Shown: positions 1-9,231, counted from the stretch's first letter. The stretch: DNA of 60,778 nucleotides from VFKU01 sp964411925 (GCA_964411925.1 CAYPNI010000008.1:1-60778); one strand, 5' to 3'. Numbers and translations are program-made. The notes: generated from the sequence alone by a model not told the origin.

Positions 1-906
1 ATGAACGTGGACAGCGCGGTGCTCATCACCGGCGAGAGCGGGACCGGCAAGGATCTGCTCGCGCGGTCGATCCATTTTGGCGGGCGGCGCAAGGAACAGC
101 CGTTTGTGCCGCTGTCCTGCTGCGCAATCCCGGCGCAATTGGTAGAAAGTGAGTTGTTCGGGTACGAGAAGGGCGCGTTCACCGGTGCGGACGCCTCGCG
201 CATCGGCAAGATGAAGGTGGCCGATCGGGGGACATTGTTCCTGGATGAAATCGGCGAGATGCCGCTCGAGGCGCAAGCGAAACTCCTGCGTGTGCTTCAG
301 GATAGTTGCTTTTATCCCGTGGGCAGCGTCAAGCAGGTACAGGTGGACGTGCGCATCATCTGCGCGACGAACCGCACGCTGCCCGACGCGATCGCGTCCA
401 GCCTGTTCCGCGAAGACTTGTACTACCGGATCAACGTATTGAACATCGAGATGCCTCCGCTGCGGCGTCGCCGCGAGGACATCCCGCTGTTGGTCGAGTT
501 CTTCCGCGAGAAGCACGCGCCGCGCGTGAACGCGCAGACGCGCGAGTTTCACCCCAAGGCGATGGCGCGGCTCACGGCGTATGACTGGCCCGGAAATATC
601 CGCGAACTCGAGAATTCCATCGAACGCATCCTCGTGTATTACGGCGAGGCGCGCACGATCATGGCCGAGCACGTCGAGGCGTTGCTGCCCGGGGCGGCCG
701 GGCGGTCGGGCCGCGAAGTCCACGCGCTCGAAGAATTCGAGGGCATGTCGCTCGAGGAGGCCACGCGCCGTCTCGAGGAGTATCTCATTCGCAAGGCGCT
801 CGAGCGCCACGAGCAGGTCCAGTCGCGCGCGGCCGAGTTCCTCGGCACCACCCGCCGCATTCTCAAATACAAAATCGACCAGCTCGGGATTCACGCGTCG
901 CAGTAA
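1..906 (+). CDS. Sigma-54-dependent transcriptional activator, 5' end cut by window
   Basis: This is the C-terminal part of a bacterial enhancer-binding protein that uses ATP to remodel sigma-54 RNA polymerase. The 301 visible residues hold Walker A GESGTGKD (11-18), the sigma-54 contact loop GAFTGA (58-63), Walker B with FLDEIGE (about 79-85), the sensor II stretch WPGNIRELEN (about 197-206) and a Fis-type helix-turn-helix at the C-terminus (about 275-298). The AAA+ fold normally begins before the residues seen here, so the ATG at position 1 is almost certainly internal and the sensory N-terminal domain lies outside the window. Because the GAFTGA loop is intact, it should be able to activate sigma-54. 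The signal and target genes cannot be read from this fragment. Confidence 0.93.
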   Translation: MNVDSAVLITGESGTGKDLLARSIHFGGRRKEQPFVPLSCCAIPAQLVESELFGYEKGAFTGADASRIGKMKVADRGTLFLDEIGEMPLEAQAKLLRVLQDSCFYPVGSVKQVQVDVRIICATNRTLPDAIASSLFREDLYYRINVLNIEMPPLRRRREDIPLLVEFFREKHAPRVNAQTREFHPKAMARLTAYDWPGNIRELENSIERILVYYGEARTIMAEHVEALLPGAAGRSGREVHALEEFEGMSLEEATRRLEEYLIRKALERHEQVQSRAAEFLGTTRRILKYKIDQLGIHASQ

Positions 907-917
907 TCCGCCGGGTC

Positions 918-947
918 TTTACAACCGGGCCGAAGAATCGTTATAAC
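918..947 (+). promoter_or_regulatory. Putative sigma-70 promoter for the PfkB kinase gene
   Basis: TTTACA (918-923) and TATAAC (942-947) are separated by 18 bases and lie about 40 bases upstream of the ATG at 989. The gap follows the stop of the sigma-54 activator, so the kinase gene probably has its own promoter. This is a motif match only. Confidence 0.5.
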
Positions 948-988
948 GTCGCGCCGGATCGCGCGTCCCCATCCGTCGAGGAGAATTC

Positions 989-1885
989 ATGAGCGTTACC
1001 GTTGTCGGTTCTGTCGCGCTGGACACCGTCGAGACGCCTGCGGGGCGCAACGAAGAAGGGCTCGGCGGCGCGGCGGTGTTTTTCTCGCTGGCAGCGGCGA
1101 ACTACACGCAGGTGCATCTCGTCGGCGTCGTGGGCGAGGACTTTCCCGAGGATCACATGCGCCTGTTGCGATCGAAGAAGATCGCGCTCGAAGGCCTCGA
1201 ACATGCCAAGGGCCGCACGTTCCGCTGGACGGGCCGTTACCACGAGGACGTGAACCAGCGGGACACGCTGGACACCCAACTCAACGTCTTCGAAACGTTT
1301 CAGCCGAAACTGCCGGACGCCGCGCGGGACGCGAAGTATCTATTCCTCGGTAACATCCACCCGGAGCTGCAACTCGAAGTCCTGCGGCAATCGCGTGCGA
1401 AGTTTGTCGCGATGGATACGATGAACCTCTGGATCCAGACCGCGCGCAAGCCGCTGGAGGAAGTGCTGGCGAAGGTGGACTGTCTCATCATCAACGACGA
1501 GGAGGTCTACCTGCTGACGGGCGACCGGAACATCGTCCGTGGCACGCGAAAAATACAGGACATGGGGCCGTCTATCGTCGCGTCGAAGAAGGGCGAGCAC
1601 GGCTGCCTGCTGTTCAACGGCCAACAGATTTTTTCCGCGCCGGCGTTTCCGATGGCCGAGGTCGTCGACCCGACCGGCGCGGGTGATACGTTTGCCGGCG
1701 GGTTCATGGGCCACGTTGCCGAGCGGGACTCGACGGACTTCGACACGCTCAAGCGCGCCGTGATTCATGGCAGCGTTGTCGCGTCGTATACCTGCGAGGA
1801 ATTCGGCACGACGCGGCTCGCGGCCGTGCATCCGTCTGACATCCGGACGCGGTACGACGCGTTCGTGGAACTGTCCCGCTTCTAG
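989..1885 (+). CDS. PfkB-family carbohydrate/nucleoside kinase
   Basis: The 298-residue protein is a ribokinase/PfkB-fold kinase, which phosphorylates a sugar or nucleoside with ATP in the cytoplasm. The C-terminal family signature DPTGAGDTFAGG (about 228-239) supplies the catalytic Asp and anion hole. The N-terminal segment has the expected glycine-rich GGAAVFFSLAAA stretch. The length is typical of the family. The start is an ATG preceded by GAGGAGA (978-984). PfkB substrates (ribose, adenosine, fructose, tagatose-6-phosphate, inosine) cannot be separated by eye, so no symbol is given. Neighbours do not clarify the substrate: a sigma-54 regulator lies upstream and a small unknown gene downstream. 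Confidence 0.9.
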   Translation: MSVTVVGSVALDTVETPAGRNEEGLGGAAVFFSLAAANYTQVHLVGVVGEDFPEDHMRLLRSKKIALEGLEHAKGRTFRWTGRYHEDVNQRDTLDTQLNVFETFQPKLPDAARDAKYLFLGNIHPELQLEVLRQSRAKFVAMDTMNLWIQTARKPLEEVLAKVDCLIINDEEVYLLTGDRNIVRGTRKIQDMGPSIVASKKGEHGCLLFNGQQIFSAPAFPMAEVVDPTGAGDTFAGGFMGHVAERDSTDFDTLKRAVIHGSVVASYTCEEFGTTRLAAVHPSDIRTRYDAFVELSRF

Positions 1886-2037
1886 CCGTTGAACGATTCT
1901 GATCGATGCGAGGCGCCGCATGTGCAACGAAGCGACCGGAAGGGCGGCGGGCGACCGTCTCCCCCGGGACGCGCCCAATCCTGTGATACACTTTAATATG
2001 GCGTTCGAGTAGCACGGACATTCGTCATCGAGGGGAC

Positions 2038-2403
2038 ATGAACGTCCAAGAGTGGGAAGTGCCCATCCGGGCCACGTGGCACAAGTCCAACACGCTCGTC
2101 GAGCTGGCGTACGACATCGACGGCGTCGAGCTCATCATCGTCGAAGAAGAAACCCGGCAGCGCTGGCACATCGAATTCAGCGAAGTCGTCGGCATCAAGA
2201 TTCTCACCGAAGAGCACATGGAGTGGAGCGTGCTGCCGGTCCCTCCGGACGGCGGTTTCTTCGAAATGACCGATTCGCCGTGGATCGCCGCGCTGGGCCT
2301 CACCGAGACGAACGACCAGGACATGCCGCACCACTACCTGATCTGCTGCCGCCGCGAACTCATCGAGATTATCGCGTACGAAGTCGCGTTCTCGCAGTCC
2401 TGA
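2038..2403 (+). CDS. Hypothetical protein, 121 aa
   Basis: This small acidic, probably cytoplasmic protein has no signal peptide or membrane segment and matches no family I recognise. The ATG follows a good ribosome-binding site (GAGGGG, 6 to 8 bases upstream). The sequence is rich in short beta-like stretches such as DIDGVELIIVEEE and has two adjacent cysteines in LICCRRELIEI. It stands alone, with its stop about 30 bases from the convergent end of the phosphomannomutase gene. Codon usage and GC content look like those of its neighbours, so I accept it as a real gene without a function. Confidence 0.7.
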   Translation: MNVQEWEVPIRATWHKSNTLVELAYDIDGVELIIVEEETRQRWHIEFSEVVGIKILTEEHMEWSVLPVPPDGGFFEMTDSPWIAALGLTETNDQDMPHHYLICCRRELIEIIAYEVAFSQS

Positions 2404-2430
2404 GCGCCGCCCGCCCTCCCGCGGCGCCGG

Positions 2431-3795
2431 TCACTTGTTCAGTTCGGCAACCTTGGATTCGACGATCGCCCGGATCTGTTTGAGCCGCGCAGGCGACGTG
2501 GCCTCTGCGCGCATCACGAGCACCGGCGACGTGTTCGATACGCGCAACAGTCCCCAACCGTCCGAAAATTCGATGCGCGCGCCGTCGATGGTGACGACGT
2601 CGAAACCCTGATCCTTGAAGTATTTCGTCGCCTGCTCGACGATTTTGAACTTGCGCGCGTCCGACGACTCGATCCGTATTTCCTCCGTGGCGTACATCTT
2701 GGGCAGGCCGTCGAAATGCGCGCTGAGCGGTTTCTTCTGCGCGGCCACGATCTCGAGCAGGCGCGCGGCGGCGTAGACGGCGCAGTCGAACCCGTACCAG
2801 CGGTGCTTGAAAAACATATGTCCGCTCATCTCGCCGGCCATGAGTGCGTCGAATCGGCGCATCGCGTCCTTGATCAACGAGTGTCCGGCCATCCACATGA
2901 CGGGCTTGCCGCCGTGCGTGGCGACGTCCTCATACAACACGCGGGAGCATTTCACTTCGCCGATGATCGTCGCGCCGGGTTTGTCCTCCAGCACCGATCG
3001 CGCGAAGAGCAACAGGAGCATGTCTCCGGCGATAATATTGCCCTTCTCATCCACGGCGCCGATGCGGTCGGCATCCCCGTCGAACGCAACGCCGAGGTCG
3101 GCCTTCTTGCTCTTGACGGTCGAGACGAGCTTTTTCAGCGTGGACGGCAGCGTCGGGTCGGGATGGTGGTTCGGAAAGTTGCCGTCCACGTCGCAATAGA
3201 GCGGCACGACCTCGCAGCCCATCCGTTCGAAAAGTGGAACGGCAATCTTCCCCCCCACGCCGTTGCCCGCGTCGACAACGACCCTGAGCTTGCGCTTGAG
3301 CTTGATGCGTCGCTGGATTTCGGCCTGATACTTCGGGACGATGTCCATTCGCGTGATGGTCACCGGCTTTTTCGCGTCGGCAAACTCTCCGCGCTCCGCA
3401 ATCTCGCGCAATTTCTGGATTTCCTTGCCGTGAATCGTCGAGCTTCCAACGGCGATTTTCAGGCCGTTGTATTCCTTGGGGTTGTGGCTGCCGGTGATTT
3501 GAATGCCGCCGTCCACGTCCTGCGAGAACAGCCCATAGTACGTTACGCCGGTCGGCACTTCGCCGATGTCGATCACATCCACGCCCGACGCGGTCAGGCC
3601 GTCGGTGAGCGCATGCGCGAACGCGCGCGACGTAAGGCGGCCGTCCCGACCGATGACCATCCGGTTGTGTTTCTTCTTGCCCTTGAGATACACCGCGAGC
3701 GAGCGCCCCAGCCGCTCCACGATTTCCTCCGTGAGGTCCTGTCCAGCGATCCCGCGCACGTCGTACTCGCGAAAAATGTGTTTCGGCAACTGCAT
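2431..3795 (-). CDS. manB: Phosphomannomutase/phosphoglucomutase
   Basis: This 454-residue protein is an alpha-D-phosphohexomutase, interconverting mannose-6-phosphate and mannose-1-phosphate (and probably the glucose pair) for GDP-mannose and surface glycan synthesis. The N-terminal FREYDVRG, the phosphoserine loop TGSHNPKEYNG (about 101-111, active Ser103), the metal loop DGDADR (about 239-244) and a C-terminal phosphate-binding segment with SNTSP are all present in order. Length is normal. The ATG has AGGAG upstream. It lies 26 bases after the M28-like gene on the same strand and probably shares its transcript. PMM/PGM (AlgC-type) and pure phosphomannomutase cannot be separated here. Confidence 0.92.
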   Translation of the reverse strand: MQLPKHIFREYDVRGIAGQDLTEEIVERLGRSLAVYLKGKKKHNRMVIGRDGRLTSRAFAHALTDGLTASGVDVIDIGEVPTGVTYYGLFSQDVDGGIQITGSHNPKEYNGLKIAVGSSTIHGKEIQKLREIAERGEFADAKKPVTITRMDIVPKYQAEIQRRIKLKRKLRVVVDAGNGVGGKIAVPLFERMGCEVVPLYCDVDGNFPNHHPDPTLPSTLKKLVSTVKSKKADLGVAFDGDADRIGAVDEKGNIIAGDMLLLLFARSVLEDKPGATIIGEVKCSRVLYEDVATHGGKPVMWMAGHSLIKDAMRRFDALMAGEMSGHMFFKHRWYGFDCAVYAAARLLEIVAAQKKPLSAHFDGLPKMYATEEIRIESSDARKFKIVEQATKYFKDQGFDVVTIDGARIEFSDGWGLLRVSNTSPVLVMRAEATSPARLKQIRAIVESKVAELNK

Positions 3796-3821
3796 CGGAT
3801 AACGGCTCCTGGGTTGGATGG

Positions 3822-5030
3822 TTAGGATTCGGCCGGCTGGGCGTCCAGACGCCGGATTAGTCGCTCCACGAAATCGGCCCCACGGCCAAGTGCCGCGAGA
3901 TCGACGTCGCCGCTCGCGTCGGGTTCGCTGTTCCAGTTCGCGGGCACGTCGCCGTCCGACGTTGCGATCACGCTGATCGCCTCGAACCCGCGCGACATGG
4001 GAATGAGCGCGTCAGTCGGCAGGTTGCGCCAGATCATCGGGCGCGCCGCGAACTCTGGCGCGACGGCATGCGCCGCCTCGATCAGGTGCCGGCCCGCGGA
4101 GTATACATGGAGCATGCCCTCGCCGGTCACGTAGCGGAGCTGGCCCGCGCCGACCCCGGCGACGTTGACGAAATAAACCGATTCCCTGTCCTCGCGCAGT
4201 CCGCGGAACAGATGCCGCATGCCGCTGAGCCAGGTCTCTTTCGCGCCCGTCGCGACCAGCATGACGTCGCTGGACGCGAGCGGCCGGGATTTGAGGCGTT
4301 GCGCGAGCGCGAGCAGGACGCTCACGCCGGAAGCGTTGTTGTTGGCACCGTGGGTGTATGGCGCGCGGCGCGCACCCATGAACAAAACCCACGCACCGGC
4401 GAGCAAAATGCCGACGGCGACCGCGCAGAGCAGCAGATCGGGCCGCAACACCGCGCCGGTGAAAATCCCGAAGCCCTGCGCCCCGCAGGACGCCAGGACG
4501 AGAAGCATCGCCGCAACAAGCCCGACGTGCAACCCGCGCGTCTGCCCGGCGCGGCGGCCCTCGGTCCACGAATACGCCTTGGGCGAGTCGTAGTGCGCGG
4601 TGACGATGATGACCCGCCGGGCTTTCGCCGCCGGGATTCGCGCGGTGACGTTTTGCGTCTCGAACTGCGGGAGCAGCCGGCTCATCGTCGAGTAGCCGGT
4701 GAACTCGGCCATGTACATCAGGAAAACGGCGACGCCGTAGACGAGCGCGACCCACGGCCAGACCAGGCCGAGCAACGCGACGAACAGAAACTCGGCGTAG
4801 TACATCGAAAAGAGATAAGGGTACGCCTCGATGCTGTAGAAGTCCTCGATTTGCGTGAGCGGCGTGTGCTCGGTGAATCGCCGCGCGATGTACTCGGCGG
4901 CCTTTCGCTCGTTCTCCGTGATGCCGCCACGGTGCGGCAATTCGCCCGCGAGATAGTCGATGTCGCGCCAGAGCGATTCCCGCTCCAGCGCCTCCTCGGT
5001 CACGTGCCCGTTCGAACTGGCAACCCCCAT
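3822..5030 (-). CDS. M28 peptidase-like membrane protein with lost metal ligands
   Basis: The 402-residue protein has the outline of an M28 (aminopeptidase Y/Fxna-like) zinc peptidase with membrane helices at about 72-108 and 168-220. The first metal motif AHYDSP is intact (His146, Asp148). The following ones are not: the usual G-A-D/N-D-N-A/G-S-G reads GANNNASG (228-235), the Glu-Glu pair reads GAKETW (Lys264-Glu265), the N-x-D-x-x-G segment reads NVAGVG (Asp to Ala291), and the last TDH reads TDA (His to Ala341). From family knowledge these changes remove most zinc ligands and the general base, so catalysis is unlikely. It precedes phosphomannomutase by 26 bases and follows formaldehyde dehydrogenase by 86. 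A structural or regulatory role is possible. Confidence 0.8.
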   Translation of the reverse strand: MGVASSNGHVTEEALERESLWRDIDYLAGELPHRGGITENERKAAEYIARRFTEHTPLTQIEDFYSIEAYPYLFSMYYAEFLFVALLGLVWPWVALVYGVAVFLMYMAEFTGYSTMSRLLPQFETQNVTARIPAAKARRVIIVTAHYDSPKAYSWTEGRRAGQTRGLHVGLVAAMLLVLASCGAQGFGIFTGAVLRPDLLLCAVAVGILLAGAWVLFMGARRAPYTHGANNNASGVSVLLALAQRLKSRPLASSDVMLVATGAKETWLSGMRHLFRGLREDRESVYFVNVAGVGAGQLRYVTGEGMLHVYSAGRHLIEAAHAVAPEFAARPMIWRNLPTDALIPMSRGFEAISVIATSDGDVPANWNSEPDASGDVDLAALGRGADFVERLIRRLDAQPAES

Positions 5031-5116
5031 GCCGCGAAGGATATCACCGTCGCGAATGGCCTCGCCAGCGAGCGAGTCAGTTCGCCGCCAAACCGGACGC
5101 CTACGCGTTTCCCGCG

Positions 5117-6304
5117 CTACGCGACCATCTTGTGCGGGTCGATGACGAACTTTTTCGCAGCGCCCTTGTCAAAGTCCTTGTAGCCCTGCGGGGCCTTGTC
5201 GAGCGAGATGACCGTGGCGTTGACCGCCTTCGCGATCTTGATCTTGTCGTGCAGGATGGCCTGCATCAATTGCCGGTGATACTTCATCACGGGGCACTGG
5301 CCGGTCGTGAAGCAATGCGACTTTGCCCAGCCCAGGCCGATGCGGATGCCGAGCATGCCGATCTTGGCGTTTTCGTCCACACCGCCCGGATCGCCGGTGA
5401 CGTACAAGCCCGGAATGCCGAGCGCGCCGCCCGCCCGCGTGACTTCCATGATCGAGTTCAGCACTGTCGCCGGGCGCTCGACGCCGGCGTCGGTCCCGTG
5501 GCCGCGCGCCTCGAACCCGACGCAGTCCACTGCCGCGTCCACCTCGGGCACGCCGAGGATCTGCTCGATTTGTTCGGCGAGCGTCGCCTTCTTCTTGAGA
5601 TCGACCACTTCACAACCGAAACTCTTCGCCTGCTTGAGACGCTCGGGGATCATGTCGCCGACGATCACGCAGGCCGCGCCGAGCAGATGGCACGACGCCG
5701 CGCACGCGAGCCCGACGGGCCCCGCGCCTGCGACGTATACGAACGTGCCCGGGCCGACGCCGGCGGTCACTGCGCCGTGGTATCCGGTCGGGAAAATGTC
5801 GGACAACAAGGTCAGGTCCTTGATCTTTGCCATTGCTTCGTCTTTGTCCGGAAACTTCAGCAGGTTGAAGTCCGCGTAAGGCACCATGACGTATTCCGCC
5901 TGGCCGCCCACCCAGCCGCCCATGTCCACGTAGCCGTACGCCGCGCCGGGCCGGGCCGGGTTGACGTTGAGGCAAATCCCGGTCTGCCCCGCCTTGCAAT
6001 TGCGGCACCGGCCGCACGCGATGTTGAACGGCACGGAGACGATGTCGCCCTTCTTGATGAATTCGACGTCGCGCCCGCACTCGACCACCTGGCCCGTGAT
6101 CTCGTGCCCGAGAATCAGTCCGCGCGGCGCCGTGGTCCGGCCGCGGACCATGTGCTGGTCGCTGCCGCAGATGTTGGTCGTCACCACCTTGAGGATCACG
6201 CCGTGCTCGCACTTGCGTTTTCCCAACGCCAACTTCGGATACTCGATCTTCTGGACCTCAACGACGCCCGGCTTGATGTACGCCACTCCGCGATTCCCGG
6301 CCAT
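5117..6304 (-). CDS. fdhA: Glutathione-independent formaldehyde dehydrogenase (zinc MDR family)
   Basis: This 395-residue zinc alcohol dehydrogenase-family enzyme closely resembles Pseudomonas-type formaldehyde dehydrogenase, which oxidises formaldehyde to formate with tightly bound NAD+ and no glutathione. Catalytic zinc ligands are visible as Cys46 (ICGSDQH) and His67 (GHEITG). The structural zinc lobe has cysteines at 97, 100, 103 and 111. A Rossmann motif GAGPVGLA follows. The large C-terminal insertion with GVDENAKIG is characteristic of the FdhA subgroup. Start ATG at 6304 is preceded by GAGGTC-like sequence. A formate-handling molybdoenzyme gene lies 25 kb away, which is too far to infer linkage. 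Confidence 0.92.
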   Translation of the reverse strand: MAGNRGVAYIKPGVVEVQKIEYPKLALGKRKCEHGVILKVVTTNICGSDQHMVRGRTTAPRGLILGHEITGQVVECGRDVEFIKKGDIVSVPFNIACGRCRNCKAGQTGICLNVNPARPGAAYGYVDMGGWVGGQAEYVMVPYADFNLLKFPDKDEAMAKIKDLTLLSDIFPTGYHGAVTAGVGPGTFVYVAGAGPVGLACAASCHLLGAACVIVGDMIPERLKQAKSFGCEVVDLKKKATLAEQIEQILGVPEVDAAVDCVGFEARGHGTDAGVERPATVLNSIMEVTRAGGALGIPGLYVTGDPGGVDENAKIGMLGIRIGLGWAKSHCFTTGQCPVMKYHRQLMQAILHDKIKIAKAVNATVISLDKAPQGYKDFDKGAAKKFVIDPHKMVA

Positions 6305-6387
6305 TGCAAGACCTCCTCAGTGAGCACGCTCAGCCCGATCGGCGATTATGCGCCGCGACCGGCGTTTTGGCAAGGGCACGAGTGGTA

Positions 6388-6411
6388 GACAGGATTACGG
6401 GATGACAGGAT
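6388..6411. repeat. Short direct repeat GACAGGAT in intergenic space
   Basis: Two copies of GACAGGAT occur 16 bases apart (6388-6395, 6404-6411) in the 173-base gap between alanine dehydrogenase and formaldehyde dehydrogenase. Simple intergenic words of this kind recur in many genomes. I assign no function. Confidence 0.4.
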
Positions 6412-6478
6412 GAAGAACAAAGGCGAACGATGATCGTAGCGCAGGCGTCTCGCCGGCAAAGCGAGGACGCCAGTGTCT

Positions 6479-7582
6479 TCAATTCAAATCAATCGCTTCC
6501 ATGCCAAACGCCTCGGCGACGCCGGCGTGACACACCTTGCCGTCGTGGACGTTGACGCCGCGGCGTAGCGCCTCGCTCTTCGCGATCGCCTTCTTGAATC
6601 CTGCGTCCGCGAGCAGGAGCCCGTATTCGAGGGTGACGTTCGTCAGCGCATACGTTGACGTGCGCGGGACCGCGCCGGGCATGTTGGCGACGCAGTAGTG
6701 CACCACATCGTTCACGATGTAGGTCGGGTTTGTGTGTGTCGTCGGGCGGGACGTCTCCGAGCAGCCGCCCTGGTCGATGGCGATGTCGAGCAGCACGGAG
6801 CCGGGGCGCATCCGCTTGACGAGCTGGCGCGTAATCAGCCGCGGCGCGCGCGCACCGGGGACGAGCACGGTGCAGATGACGAGATCGGCGTCCGCGACCG
6901 CCTCCTCGATGTTGGCCTTGTTCGACATGATCGTCGTCACCTGGCCCTGCATCGCGTCGTAAAGATAGGCGAGCTTCTGGGGCTTCACGTCGAGCACCGA
7001 GACATGCGCGCCCATGCCGACCGCGACGCGGCAGGCGTTCGACCCGGCGACGCCCGCGCCGATGATGACGACGTCCGCCGGCCGGACGCCGGACACGCCG
7101 CTGATGAGGATGCCCATGCCGCCGGAGATCGCTTCGAGGCATTGCGCCCCCTTCTGCACCGCGAGGCGGCCGGCAACTTCGCTCATCGGCGTCAGGAGCG
7201 GCAGCGTGCCGTCTTCGAGCTGGATCGTCTCATAGCCAATCGCCGTGACACCGCTCCGCATGAGCGCGCGGGTCAGTTTTTCATCCGACGCAAGATGCAG
7301 ATACGTGTAGATGATTTGCCCCGCGTGCATCCATTTGAGCTCGGGACCGAGCGGTTCCTTCACCTTCATGATGAGCGCGGCGCGCTGCCAGACCGCCTTG
7401 GCGTCCTTGACGATGCGCGCGCCCGCGGCGCGATAGGCCGCGTCCGGAATGCCGCTGCCCACGCCTGCGCCGGATTGCACCAGCACAGTGTGGCCGTGCG
7501 CCGTCAGCGCGCCCACGCCCGACGGCACAAGCGCGACCCGGTTTTCGTCCGACTTGATCTCTTTTGGCACCCCGATGATCAT
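6479..7582 (-). CDS. ald: Alanine dehydrogenase
   Basis: This 367-residue enzyme reversibly deaminates L-alanine to pyruvate with NAD+. The N-terminus MIIGVPKEIKSDENRVAL is the family hallmark, followed by KVKEP and a Rossmann segment VIIGAGVAGSNA. The frame remains open 18 codons upstream to an ATG at 7636. I chose 7582 because GGGAGG lies 5 bases before that ATG, and known Ald proteins begin exactly with MIIGVPKE. The length then matches the family. It is transcribed away from the secreted coiled-coil protein at 7738, so the two starts share a 155-base divergent region. Confidence 0.95.
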   Translation of the reverse strand: MIIGVPKEIKSDENRVALVPSGVGALTAHGHTVLVQSGAGVGSGIPDAAYRAAGARIVKDAKAVWQRAALIMKVKEPLGPELKWMHAGQIIYTYLHLASDEKLTRALMRSGVTAIGYETIQLEDGTLPLLTPMSEVAGRLAVQKGAQCLEAISGGMGILISGVSGVRPADVVIIGAGVAGSNACRVAVGMGAHVSVLDVKPQKLAYLYDAMQGQVTTIMSNKANIEEAVADADLVICTVLVPGARAPRLITRQLVKRMRPGSVLLDIAIDQGGCSETSRPTTHTNPTYIVNDVVHYCVANMPGAVPRTSTYALTNVTLEYGLLLADAGFKKAIAKSEALRRGVNVHDGKVCHAGVAEAFGMEAIDLN

Positions 7583-7737
7583 CGCCACCTCCCGATTCGC
7601 ACGCGCCATTTTGAAGGTTCGCCGTTCGTTTGTCATGTAACCGTTCGGAACCGTCCTGAATGGCCCGGCGACGCCTCAGAACGCCCCAGCCGTGGGCCCT
7701 GTGGTAAAATTCAACCGTAGTGCAGGGGGTCCGGACG

Positions 7738-8328
7738 ATGACCATTCGATTCATGCTCGCTGTCGGGCTTTGTCTTGGCGCCGGGAGTGTTCAGGGCGAC
7801 GACAAGGCGCCGGTGACGTTGTCGGGAACAGGCAAAGGCCCCGTCGAGATTCGTGATTCGTCCGGCGGCGTAACGGAAGTCATCACGCCGAAGGACTTGA
7901 CGCTCAATCAGATGCCCGCGGACGCTGTCGCGCGGGAGAAGGTGTATCGCGAAAAACAGAATGAGCGCGCGCGGGAACTCGAGGCCCAGCGCGAAACGGC
8001 AGCGGCGGATGTAGCGGCGAAGGAAGCCGAAGCCGTCAAGGCGGAGGAACAAGCCGCGGCCGAGGCTGCTGCGAAGGCACTCGCGGCGGAAGAGGAATTC
8101 GACCCGACCCCGCGCAAAGTGAGGCGGAACACGGTCCGGGGCACGCGCTACGTCGCGCGCGAGCCGGTCGATCCCTCGCTGCGAACGCCTGAGAATTCAG
8201 GCATCAAGCGGGTGGAGCCGGCCGAACAGTCCGCGCCAAAATCGGGAAATTCCCAATCGTGGCCGCCGGCGCGTCCAACGCAACAGCTCCCCGCCGAGAA
8301 GCCACTGCCGACGTACCAGCCGAACTGA
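7738..8328 (+). CDS. Secreted Ala/Glu-rich coiled-coil protein, unknown function
   Basis: The 196-residue product starts with a signal peptide (MTIRFMLAVGLCLGAGSVQG) and then a charged Ala/Glu-rich helix from about residue 70 to 120, which should form a coiled coil. A proline-rich, poorly structured tail follows. No catalytic motif or known domain is visible. A GTG 18 bases upstream is in frame, but the ATG at 7738 gives the cleaner signal peptide. A TAAAAT hexamer at 7704-7709 may be the -10 element. The protein is likely periplasmic or envelope-associated. I do not recognise the family. Confidence 0.65.
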   Translation: MTIRFMLAVGLCLGAGSVQGDDKAPVTLSGTGKGPVEIRDSSGGVTEVITPKDLTLNQMPADAVAREKVYREKQNERARELEAQRETAAADVAAKEAEAVKAEEQAAAEAAAKALAAEEEFDPTPRKVRRNTVRGTRYVAREPVDPSLRTPENSGIKRVEPAEQSAPKSGNSQSWPPARPTQQLPAEKPLPTYQPN

Positions 8329-8478
8329 CTCGTCGAGGGCTACACGACAGTTTGGCTCTTGCCGCGCCCGGCGTCCGGCGGCTCCTCATCTCGACCCGTC
8401 CTTGCGCTCTCCGCTACTCTAGTCCGCGCCCGGTGCGCATCTCTCGTGTCATCGTGAGCGAAATCAAGGACTTCAGAC

Positions 8479-9231
8479 GTGACTGGCAAACCCGCAACAC
8501 CCACACGCCTCGACCGCCTTTGGCAATCGCCGGAGTTGGCGCGGCGCTTCGTCAACAACGTGCGTCGTGCGATTCCGGGAGGGGAACTGCAGCTCGAGGT
8601 AATGCTGCGCCTCGTTGAAACGACCAGCAAGCCCGTACGGCGCTTCCTCGACCTGGGCTGCGGTAGCGGCACGCTGGGCGCCGTATTGCTTCAGGAGTTT
8701 CCCGACGCAACGGGCGTCTTCGTCGATTTTTCGCCCGCCATGATCGAAGCCGCGCGCGAGAACCTCGCCGCGTACCGCTCCGCGCACTTCGAATCGCTGG
8801 ATTATGCGGACCCCGCTTGGGCCGAGGCCGTCCGCCCGCGAGGGCCGTTCGACGCGATCGTCTCGGGTTTCTCGATCCACCATCAACCGGACGACATCAA
8901 GCGCCGGATCTACCGCGAGATCTTCGAGTTGTTGGCGCCCGGAGGCGTTTTTGTGAACGTTGAGCACGTAAAACCCGCGAGCCCGGCCGTTCACGCACTG
9001 TTCGAGGACCATTTCGTCGAAAACCTGTTCGCGCAGGAACGGCAGTCGGGCGGATCGCGCTCGCGAGAACAGATCCGCAAGGAGTTTGTGAATCGCGAGG
9101 ATACCGAGGCCAACATCCTCGCGCCCGCAGGCGACCAGGTCGAGTGGCTGCGCGACATCGGATACGTCGACGCGGATTGCTTCTTGAGCGTATACGAATT
9201 GGCCGTCCTGGCCGGACGGCGGCCCCGATGA
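8479..9231 (+). CDS. Class I SAM-dependent methyltransferase
   Basis: The 250-residue protein has the class I methyltransferase fold. Motif I is LDLGCGSGTLG (57-67), motif II carries the acidic residue in VFVDFSP, and the post-motif region contains FDAIVSGFSIHH and LLAPGGVFVNVEH. The GTG start at 8479 is preceded by AAGGA with 8 bases spacing. The substrate cannot be predicted: this Methyltransf_12/25-like group includes small-molecule, tRNA and lipid methylases. The downstream dtd gene begins about 80 bases after its stop on the same strand, so co-transcription is possible. Confidence 0.85.
   Translation: MTGKPATPTRLDRLWQSPELARRFVNNVRRAIPGGELQLEVMLRLVETTSKPVRRFLDLGCGSGTLGAVLLQEFPDATGVFVDFSPAMIEAARENLAAYRSAHFESLDYADPAWAEAVRPRGPFDAIVSGFSIHHQPDDIKRRIYREIFELLAPGGVFVNVEHVKPASPAVHALFEDHFVENLFAQERQSGGSRSREQIRKEFVNREDTEANILAPAGDQVEWLRDIGYVDADCFLSVYELAVLAGRRPR

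Noticed and set aside
1..3. ATG at the first base as the true start of the sigma-54 activator
   Set aside because: The AAA+ fold and any sensory domain need more sequence before Walker A, so the gene continues beyond the window.
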